Below, in pieces: positions 54,795 to 62,084 of a stretch of 64,000 bases of DNA. Position 1 is the first letter of the stretch. Every line of letters starts with the position of its first letter. Made by a program: the position numbers and the translations under genes. The DNA lies in the NCBI RefSeq assembly GCF_018860525.1, contig NZ_JAHKPM010000029.1, forward strand, positions 1 to 64,000, written 5' to 3'. The notes under the pieces were generated by a model that saw only the letters and a program-made list of their open reading frames with translations, searched no databases and was not told the origin of the DNA. Source of the DNA: Vibrio hepatarius. Its GTDB lineage: Bacteria; Pseudomonadota; Gammaproteobacteria; Enterobacterales; Vibrionaceae.

Positions 54795-56705
54795 TTACTT
54801 ATCTACAATAAAACCTTGGAACACATCGATAAAATGTTCAGCCAAGAAATCAAGTTGGGCTTGTGTTTCAACTCGTGATGCGATGGTCTTGATACCAAGG
54901 TTGTGTGCGGTACGTGAAATAGACGTTAAGGTAAATTTCTGATTTTCATCATCTAAGTGATGAGTATACAAGTAGTCTACTTTAACATAAGCAGGCCTGA
55001 ATTCGTTGATGTAGTCCAAAGACTGGAAATTTCGACCGTAATTATCTACACCAAAATCAGCCCCAGCGCTCCTGACGGCATTACAGAAAAGAGCTGTATG
55101 GTGTGGTGTATTGACAAAGCAGTTTTCAGGTATTTCGAAGTGCAAAAGAGCTGCAGCAGATTTATGCTTGCCTAAGACTTGGCCGATCCAGCGGATAAAG
55201 CTTGGTTCAGCAATGCTGCTTTGTGAAATATTGATAGCGACTGGGTCTGAGAATACGCCATTTTCAAGTTGAGATACCATGATTTCTATTACGTACTCAT
55301 CAAATATATGGCTGGCATGAAGTTGTTCTAATGCAAACATATATTGATTGGCGCTGAACCTCTCCCCATCCCTTTCTATTGCGGAGAAAACTTCGCGATG
55401 ATAAGTCTTGCCTGAGCCATCATTAGCTGCTTGATAACGGAATTTAAACCAATCATTGCTCATCGCTTCTTCAACCAGTGTTTTCCACTGCTGCTTACCC
55501 ATTAGATTCTCTGAGTTATCGCTAGTGACATAGCCATAATTGATTTCTGGATCAGATTTTGCGGTTGCAAGAGCGTTGTCGAGCATCGTCAGAATATCAG
55601 ATGTGCTCTTATTACTTTCGTTATACACTACGCCAAGAGCTAAATTTGATTTGGCCATTCCTGTCGGATCTGCATTGGTCCCATGAGCATAATTAACAAT
55701 GCCCTCCGAAATCGATTTTAGTTCTCCCTCATCCATATTAGGCATAATGAAGCCAAATTCTTCATTAGAAATTCGCGCAATAGTCATTTCGGATGAGTTG
55801 AGTGCAACGCTGAGTTGGTTAGCAAGTTCTTTTACTAAACTGTCTCCTTCTTTATATCCCTTGTCCTCATAAATTTCAGCAAGAAAGTGTGCTTCAAGGA
55901 TAGCGACACCTCCCACTCCACCTTCTCCAAGCCATGCATTGAGTTGGTTCATGTAGTAAGCGCGGTTACCAAGCCCTGAAACTGGCTCAATATAGGCGCG
56001 TTCTCTAAGTTGTTGAGCTTCCTTTGCTTGAGCTTTGAAAGACTGCTCAACTTGCGTTGACATACTATTTATCCCTTCAACCACTGCAATAAGATCTAGG
56101 GTTTTTGGCATAGGTAATGGGTCGCCGAATTGATTCTTAGCTACTTGTTCCATCTTGGTTACTATCAGCAATAACGGACGTAATGCGCGCTTGAGAATAA
56201 AAGCAATCGATAATAAACCAATGGAAAAAATGATGCTAAACGCAACAAGTAGCCGTAAGAAGGCATTCCACAACTGGGCGTAGGCTTCCCCAGTGTGGCT
56301 GACTATCTCAACCTCTGCGAGTTGCATCCAGCCACTGGTGACGACTCGGCGATCGTGAATGCGTTCAAATAAATTAAGATTGGTAAACCAGTCCGGTACG
56401 TCGAGTGGTTTAACGGGATATGAGCGTATGATTTCTTCACCATTATCTAAAAAAATCAATCGAACAATGGAGTAGGTACTGCCATCGAATAGCGCATTAA
56501 CCACAGATTCGACGGCGACTTGATCTTTGCTCTCCAGGTAGGGGGCTAAGGCAAGGCCAACGGTGTTAATGGTATTGTTCATTTCTGAACGCTGCTGTTG
56601 AATCAAACTATTTCGCGTGGTATTAAATTCGATGATGAAGACTGAGACCATCAACATCAGAAATACGGCTATCATTCCCGCGACAAGTTGTTTATATAAA
56701 GTCAT
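54795..56705 (-). CDS. lapD: LapD-like cyclic-di-GMP receptor controlling adhesin release
   Basis: 636 residues: membrane segment, periplasmic LapD/MoxY_N domain (about 28-150), second membrane segment, HAMP, degenerate GGDEF (SNEEF in place of GGDEF) and degenerate EAL lacking the EAL motif. A c-di-GMP-bound LapD holds the protease LapG in the periplasm. The stop is 18 bp before lapB; the start lies 5 bp after lapG. The substitutions show it is a receptor rather than an enzyme. Confidence 0.9.
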   Translation of the reverse strand: MTLYKQLVAGMIAVFLMLMVSVFIIEFNTTRNSLIQQQRSEMNNTINTVGLALAPYLESKDQVAVESVVNALFDGSTYSIVRLIFLDNGEEIIRSYPVKPLDVPDWFTNLNLFERIHDRRVVTSGWMQLAEVEIVSHTGEAYAQLWNAFLRLLVAFSIIFSIGLLSIAFILKRALRPLLLIVTKMEQVAKNQFGDPLPMPKTLDLIAVVEGINSMSTQVEQSFKAQAKEAQQLRERAYIEPVSGLGNRAYYMNQLNAWLGEGGVGGVAILEAHFLAEIYEDKGYKEGDSLVKELANQLSVALNSSEMTIARISNEEFGFIMPNMDEGELKSISEGIVNYAHGTNADPTGMAKSNLALGVVYNESNKSTSDILTMLDNALATAKSDPEINYGYVTSDNSENLMGKQQWKTLVEEAMSNDWFKFRYQAANDGSGKTYHREVFSAIERDGERFSANQYMFALEQLHASHIFDEYVIEIMVSQLENGVFSDPVAINISQSSIAEPSFIRWIGQVLGKHKSAAALLHFEIPENCFVNTPHHTALFCNAVRSAGADFGVDNYGRNFQSLDYINEFRPAYVKVDYLYTHHLDDENQKFTLTSISRTAHNLGIKTIASRVETQAQLDFLAEHFIDVFQGFIVDK

Positions 56706-56710
56706 ATTGC

Positions 56711-57373
56711 TTACTCATCGTAATTCAAAATTGGTTTGTTCAATTTGAGTGATTTTTCTCTGGCTCTGAGATCATTCCATAAACTAAGTCTTGATGACTT
56801 CCCTGCCAGCTGTCCTTTTTTCGACTTCATTAGCCACAAGTTTTTACCATTGAAGCTGTAAATTGGTAATAAATCTCTGCGTTTTGAGGCTCTTTTTATT
56901 TGTGGGTCAATATTATCGAGCAAAATGGGTTCTGCGCTTGGTTTCGAGTAGTAAGCTAATACCATATGGAATTGGTTTAATGAGATTGCTTTAACGTAAA
57001 CCAGCCTCAGCTTTCTGTCCGAGACCCCAAGCTCAAGTAATGAAAAATATTTTGCAATCGTAAAATCTTCACAATCCCCACCATTACTTCCAAGAAATTC
57101 AAGTGGTGTGGCCCAATAATCTTTTTTGCCCCAGAGGCGATCGTCATTAACGAAGTTTAGTTGGTTGAAGAAACGGTTTACTTCGACCAGCTTCTCTTTT
57201 TCTGAAATAGTTTTAAATTGCACCATTTCTCTACGCCAAGTTTCTACCCTTTTCCCTGCGCGTTCCCCATAAGTTTTACGAACTGCTTCTACCCAACGTT
57301 GCTCTTGGGTATTGAGTGCTTTTGAAGCCGTCGAAACTAAAATAATCACGAGGATAGAAAGCCAGAACTTCAT
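56711..57373 (-). CDS. lapG: LapG-like periplasmic cysteine protease
   Basis: 220 residues, signal peptide about 1-19, bacterial transglutaminase-like cysteine proteinase. Triad C101 (SNGGDCEDF), H136 (NQFHMVLAYY) and D153 (LLDNIDP); the spacing matches LapG of Pseudomonas. It cuts the surface adhesin near a di-alanine site when LapD releases it. Between lapC and lapD in the operon. Confidence 0.92.
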   Translation of the reverse strand: MKFWLSILVIILVSTASKALNTQEQRWVEAVRKTYGERAGKRVETWRREMVQFKTISEKEKLVEVNRFFNQLNFVNDDRLWGKKDYWATPLEFLGSNGGDCEDFTIAKYFSLLELGVSDRKLRLVYVKAISLNQFHMVLAYYSKPSAEPILLDNIDPQIKRASKRRDLLPIYSFNGKNLWLMKSKKGQLAGKSSRLSLWNDLRAREKSLKLNKPILNYDE

Positions 57374-57418
57374 CGCGCTACATTTTAGGTGAATATTTGG
57401 GTCGAGTGCTGAGCATAT

Positions 57419-58810
57419 TTATTCCTTTAATGCGTTATTTTTGGCGCCGAGAATCGGCTTAAGTAAGTATTCCATAACGGTTCTCTTTCCTGTAATGATA
57501 TCCACTGATGCTGTCATACCTGGAATGATAGGGAGTGAGACATCATTGTTAAGACTCGTTTCCTTCGTTCTTACTCTAACAAGATAATAGCTATTGCCTT
57601 CTTCATCTGTTGTTGTGTCAGCACTGATGTGTTCGAGCTTACCCTCTAGGCCACCATATTTAGTAAAGTCGTAAGCACTAAATTTGACAATGGCATTTAA
57701 GTTTGGCCGCAAAAAAGCAATGTCCTGTGGGGCAATTTTTGCTTCAACGAGCAAAGTATCTTCGCTAGGCACTATTTCTACTATATCCATACCTGGCTGT
57801 ATTACGCCACCTACGGTATTCACATTGAGTGTTTTAACGGTTCCCATCACGGGTGAAATAACGATGGTTCGGTTTACTCTATCCTCTAAGCCTACACTGG
57901 ATTCAGTAAGTGAGGAGAGTTTATCCTGAGCTTGGTTGAGCTTTTCCTGTTGTTCTGAGCGAAATTTCTGAGCAGCATCAATGCGATTTAACATGGCCTC
58001 TTGAATGGCCGATTGTAGTACAGGGACCTTAAGTTCACTTGAGGTCATTTCTGTTTGTGTATCGTTGACCTGTCTTTGTAATTTCAATAGTTCTATTTGT
58101 GGGACTACACCTTCGTCTGCGAGTGGCTTAGTGATGTCTAGTTCTTTAAGAGCAAAGTTATAACTTTCACGTAAGTTTTCCACACGAGCTTGGATTTCAA
58201 CCAAGTCTTGTTGCTTTTGCTTCACTTGCTGATCAATTAGCGAAAGCCGATTACTTAAATTATTCAGATCTTGTTGGTATTCGGCGCGTTGTCTGGCGAC
58301 CAGTTGTGGTTGTCTTTCAGATAAAGAAGGAGGGAAGGCTAATTTATTAAAGTTAATCTGGACACGTTTTTGCCAAGATTTTTGATCGAATTTTTTATTG
58401 ACGGTAACGCTGGTGATGGATGCAGATAACTGTAAAACGCTCGCGGTTAGGTTAGCGATTTGCTGCTCACGTTCGCGAAAGTCGGACTTAAAACGCGTGT
58501 CATCAATTAAAAGTAGCTGTTGGCCTTTTTGAACCGACTGACCTTCACGAACTAAGATTTCTTTAACAAGCCCTCCTTCTAGATTCTGTACTATTTGTAC
58601 TTGAGAAGAGGGGACTACCTTACCTTCCCCTACGGTCACTTTATCTATTTTTGCCCATGAAGCCCAAATACCCGCTAGGATTAAAAACAGCAACATTACC
58701 CAAAGCATAATACGAGCACTACTGGGCGTATTTAATAATAGTGCGGCAGTTTTATCATCCACATACTCAAGTTCACTGTCAGAAAGCTTGTTGTAGTTAC
58801 CCTGAGTCAT
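57419..58810 (-). CDS. lapC: HlyD-family periplasmic adaptor LapC-like
   Basis: 463 residues: membrane helix near 33-52, biotinyl-lipoyl-like hairpin opening GEGKVVPSSQVQIVQNLEGG, long coiled coil about 95-310, and C-terminal beta-barrel AINPQDIAFL-like APQDIAFLRPNLNAIVKF. Links the LapB ABC pump to an outer-membrane channel. First gene of the lap operon, divergent from rsbR. Confidence 0.9.
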   Translation of the reverse strand: MTQGNYNKLSDSELEYVDDKTAALLLNTPSSARIMLWVMLLFLILAGIWASWAKIDKVTVGEGKVVPSSQVQIVQNLEGGLVKEILVREGQSVQKGQQLLLIDDTRFKSDFREREQQIANLTASVLQLSASITSVTVNKKFDQKSWQKRVQINFNKLAFPPSLSERQPQLVARQRAEYQQDLNNLSNRLSLIDQQVKQKQQDLVEIQARVENLRESYNFALKELDITKPLADEGVVPQIELLKLQRQVNDTQTEMTSSELKVPVLQSAIQEAMLNRIDAAQKFRSEQQEKLNQAQDKLSSLTESSVGLEDRVNRTIVISPVMGTVKTLNVNTVGGVIQPGMDIVEIVPSEDTLLVEAKIAPQDIAFLRPNLNAIVKFSAYDFTKYGGLEGKLEHISADTTTDEEGNSYYLVRVRTKETSLNNDVSLPIIPGMTASVDIITGKRTVMEYLLKPILGAKNNALKE

Positions 58811-59087
58811 TCAATTATTCCCATTATTCTTTCGTATCTCACTAGTTTTGTTTTAAGAATAGCTAATTTTACTAGATTGCAGTAGTAAGTTATTGGTGTA
58901 TCAAGTATTTAAATAAAAGAAAATGTGCAATTTGTGCGTTGAGTTATATGTGTAAATATTGGCTAATATTTGCTGGTGATTTGATTTGAGGTAGGCTGTT
59001 TTTGCTGGCTTATTCTATAGTTGAGTGATTAATACCATCGAGTTGTTTAGGTATTTCTGTTCGGTAAAGTGAATTCAAGGAGTGTCG

Positions 59088-60659
59088 ATGAAAAAAACGA
59101 ATAAAGGTTTTGATTCTGAAGCAGCATTATATGAGAGTGTACACAATGCAATCAGCAGATCTCAGGGTGTAATAGAATTTGAGCTCGATGGTACTATTTA
59201 CAATGCTAATCAGAACTTCCTAGATGTGGTTGGTTACACGCTTGATGAAATAAAAGGCAAGCATCACAGAATATTTGTCCAACCAGCGCATGCTCGCAGC
59301 CGTGCTTATAAAGACTTTTGGAGTAAATTGGGTAAAGGTGAGTTTGACTCCGGTGAGTACAAAAGAGTGGCCAAAAGTGGCAAAGATATCTACCTTCAAG
59401 CGACTTATAATCCTGTGTTCGATAACAGCGGTAAGCCCATAAGAGTCATCAAGATTGCGACAGATATTACGGAAAATAAACTGCTTAGTCTAAAGGCAAA
59501 AGCTCATACTGAGGCCATCAACAAATCATTGGCTACGATTGAGTTTAATCTAGACGGCACGATTATCACCGCTAACCAGAACTTTCTTGATTTAATGCAT
59601 TATTCTCTTGATGAAATCAAAGGAAAACACCACAGGATTTTTTGTGAAGAGCAATATCGCCAAAGTGTCGAATACAGCCAGTTCTGGGATAGCTTGGGCA
59701 AAGGTGAGTTCAGTTCAGGTGAATTTATTCGTGTGGCAAAGGGCGGGGGTATCGTCTTTATTCAGGCAACGTATAATCCTGTATTCAACGAGCAGGGCAA
59801 GCTAGTAAAAGTATTGAAAGTCGCTTCAGATATTACGGAATTTAAAACTGTTACTAATGAAGCACAGGCTAAAGCCGATGCTATTGATAAATCACTCGGC
59901 ACAATAGAATTTAATCTTGATGGGACTATTCTTACCGCTAACCAAAATTTCTTGAATCTCATAGGATACAGCCTTGCTGAAATTCAAGGCAAGCATCACC
60001 GACTATTTTGTGAGCGTGAATACAGTGAGACAGAGCAGTACAGAGAGTTTTGGCGTGAACTTGGCTCAGGGCAGTTTGTGTCAGGAGAATTTAAACGTAT
60101 TGCCAAAAATGGTCGTGAGGTATTTATCCAAGCAACTTATAACCCAGTATTAGATCTTAAAGGTGAACCATACAAAGTACTTAAAGTGGCTTCAGATATT
60201 ACGGAAAGAAAAAAAATGTCTGAAGAACGTGCTAAGCAGGCATCAATGATCATGGAGATGTCGACTCCAGTCATGCAGCTTTGGGATAAAGTACTGATGT
60301 TACCTGTGATTGGATTAATTGATTCAAACCGGATCCAGATGATTATGGAAGCAGTGTTGCAAAAAGTGATTGATTATGAAGCACGTGTGATAGTGATAGA
60401 TATACAAGGCGTACCTACGGTAGACAGCGCTGTAGCCAATCACCTTCTGAAAGTGGCTAAAGCAACGCGGCTTATGGGCTGTGTTTGTATAGTGACAGGT
60501 ATTTCTCCCGTTGTTGCTCAAGCAATAGTTAATCTTGGCATTGAGTTAAACGATGTTGTGACTCAGTCTACCTTAAAAGAGGGTGTTAACAACTCGTTTA
60601 AAATTGCCGGTTACACCTTGATTCAAAGTGATGAACATCAGGAATCATGGCATGAGTAG
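59088..60659 (+). CDS. rsbR: RsbR-like stressosome protein with three tandem PAS domains and STAS
   Basis: 523 residues from the ATG at 59088 (AAGGAG five bases upstream; the GTG at 59082 overlaps that site). Three near-identical PAS units follow each other (about 18-130, 138-250, 262-375), each with LDGTI-NANQNFL, YSLDEIKGKHHRIF, FSSGEFIRVAKGG and ATYNPVF, then a STAS domain (about 385-500) with VPTVDSAVANHLLKVAKATR. STAS phosphosite Ser in VDS is present; the position equivalent to the second RsbR phosphosite appears to be Ala (AQAIVNLG). It is the sensing scaffold of a stressosome. The PAS set resembles BdlA-type PAS domains, not the globin-like sensors of Bacillus RsbR. Confidence 0.88.
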   Translation: MKKTNKGFDSEAALYESVHNAISRSQGVIEFELDGTIYNANQNFLDVVGYTLDEIKGKHHRIFVQPAHARSRAYKDFWSKLGKGEFDSGEYKRVAKSGKDIYLQATYNPVFDNSGKPIRVIKIATDITENKLLSLKAKAHTEAINKSLATIEFNLDGTIITANQNFLDLMHYSLDEIKGKHHRIFCEEQYRQSVEYSQFWDSLGKGEFSSGEFIRVAKGGGIVFIQATYNPVFNEQGKLVKVLKVASDITEFKTVTNEAQAKADAIDKSLGTIEFNLDGTILTANQNFLNLIGYSLAEIQGKHHRLFCEREYSETEQYREFWRELGSGQFVSGEFKRIAKNGREVFIQATYNPVLDLKGEPYKVLKVASDITERKKMSEERAKQASMIMEMSTPVMQLWDKVLMLPVIGLIDSNRIQMIMEAVLQKVIDYEARVIVIDIQGVPTVDSAVANHLLKVAKATRLMGCVCIVTGISPVVAQAIVNLGIELNDVVTQSTLKEGVNNSFKIAGYTLIQSDEHQESWHE

Positions 60660-61029
60660 TACGGCAGAAAACATGATCAAAGTGGTGACTCATAACATGA
60701 GTCGTTGCTTGATTGTCCCCATACAAGATGAATTGTCTATTGAGGATGCTAAAAGAGTTCAAGAAGTTATTTTGGACACGCTAGGCTCTCGTCATGTGGC
60801 TGGTGTGATTATTGATTTCTCTGGGGTAGATATTGTTGATAGTTCTCTATGGGATGTTTTCATCAAATCGGCCAATATGATCCAAGTAATGGGTTCTCAT
60901 GTAGCAGTAACTGGTTTAAGCCCAGGCATTATTGCTTCGATGATAGATTCAAATATGGACACCACCAATCTAAAGACTAAAAGGAATATGGAGGGGGCTT
61001 TAGATTACCTACTCAATTATCACAAATAA
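60652..61029 (+). CDS. rsbS: RsbS-like STAS scaffold protein
   Basis: About 125 residues from the ATG at 60652, which overlaps the rsbR stop by 8 bp. STAS fold; the phosphorylated serine region is FSGVDIVDSSLWDVF. It packs with RsbR in the stressosome and holds RsbT until phosphorylated. The alternative start at 60673 (MIKVV) would remove a linker only. Confidence 0.9.
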   Translation: MSSTAENMIKVVTHNMSRCLIVPIQDELSIEDAKRVQEVILDTLGSRHVAGVIIDFSGVDIVDSSLWDVFIKSANMIQVMGSHVAVTGLSPGIIASMIDSNMDTTNLKTKRNMEGALDYLLNYHK

Positions 61030-61051
61030 AACGATGAAGAATGTAGAGTGA

Positions 61052-61489
61052 GTGCCTTTTATTTCTGAATCGGAGGTTGGATTAGAATTGGATAATATTA
61101 TCAAAATAGACATAGAGACTGACTCTGACGTTGGATACGCTAGCTTGGACGCGAAAAAATTTGCTTTAAAACTTGGTTTTTCGACAGTCGATCAATACAT
61201 GATTTCAATAGCAGTTAGTGAACTGACACGTAATATTCTTAATCATGCAGGTCATGGAGTGTTGTATTTAAAATATCTAGAAGATGACAAAAGAACTGGA
61301 GTTGAAATCGTTGCCAAAGATAGTGGTGGCGGTATACATGATGTGCAAAAAGCCTTGAGTGATAATTACAGTACACACGGCACTATGGGAGTTGGCTTAC
61401 CTGGCACTCAGAGATTAATGGACTCACTGCAAATAGAAACCGAAATTGGTGTTGGCACTGAAGTGACGGTAAGGAAATGGCGTAGATAA
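61052..61489 (+). CDS. rsbT: RsbT-like serine kinase / switch protein
   Basis: 145 residues from GTG at 61052, or 133 from a TTG at 61088 with GGAGG upstream; the shorter form aligns better with Bacillus RsbT. GHKL-type ATPase: SELTRNILNHAG (N box), AKDSGGGI (G1), GTMGVGLPGTQRLMD (G2) and VGTEVTVRKW. It phosphorylates RsbS/RsbR and on release activates a partner. Its TAA shares one base with the rsbX ATG. Confidence 0.9.
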   Translation: MPFISESEVGLELDNIIKIDIETDSDVGYASLDAKKFALKLGFSTVDQYMISIAVSELTRNILNHAGHGVLYLKYLEDDKRTGVEIVAKDSGGGIHDVQKALSDNYSTHGTMGVGLPGTQRLMDSLQIETEIGVGTEVTVRKWRR

Positions 61490-62067
61490 TGGCTGAAAAA
61501 ATTGAGATAGCGATAGGTGAAAAACCACTCGAAGAAGTCAACGGAGATGATGCTTTTTATCAGCAGAATGGTGATGGCTATTTTATTAGCTTGTTCGATG
61601 GTGCTGGTCATGGGAAAAGTGCCCATAGTATTGCCAGTACAACAAGAAGCTTTTTGAAACAATCTTACCAGACAGATCTGCCCGCTTTGATGGAAAAATT
61701 ACACAGCAACTTGCGCAGCACGAACGGTGGTGTTGCCATAATTGCTAATTTGGATCTGAACTCATTACGTTTTGATTATGTGGGCATTGGAAATATATTC
61801 ATGTGCAAAGTTGGCAAGGAAGTTCAAAGGTTTATCTGCCAGCAAGGGGTACTTGGTTATCAGATACGTACACCTGTCAAAAATACAGTTCAACTGGTAC
61901 CTGGAGAAATATTGATCCTTTATTCTGATGGAATTATGAGTAATTTTGATCCAAAAGATTATCCGAACATCTATACTGATAATGCTGAAACTATTGCCCA
62001 AAATATCACTCGGAAATTTGCAAAAGCATCAGATGATGCAACTTGTCTAGTCATCCGGGTTAATTGA
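61489..62067 (+). CDS. rsbX: RsbX-like PP2C/SpoIIE-type phosphatase
   Basis: 192 residues; PP2C signatures GDDAFYQ, FDGAGHGKSAH and LILYSDGIMSNF, with SDDATCLVIRV at the end. Resets the stressosome by dephosphorylating RsbR/RsbS. No RsbU, RsbV, RsbW or sigma-B is present; the output is presumably the downstream hybrid kinase. Confidence 0.9.
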   Translation: MAEKIEIAIGEKPLEEVNGDDAFYQQNGDGYFISLFDGAGHGKSAHSIASTTRSFLKQSYQTDLPALMEKLHSNLRSTNGGVAIIANLDLNSLRFDYVGIGNIFMCKVGKEVQRFICQQGVLGYQIRTPVKNTVQLVPGEILILYSDGIMSNFDPKDYPNIYTDNAETIAQNITRKFAKASDDATCLVIRVN

Positions 62068-62084
62068 GAACTCGGAAATGGACT

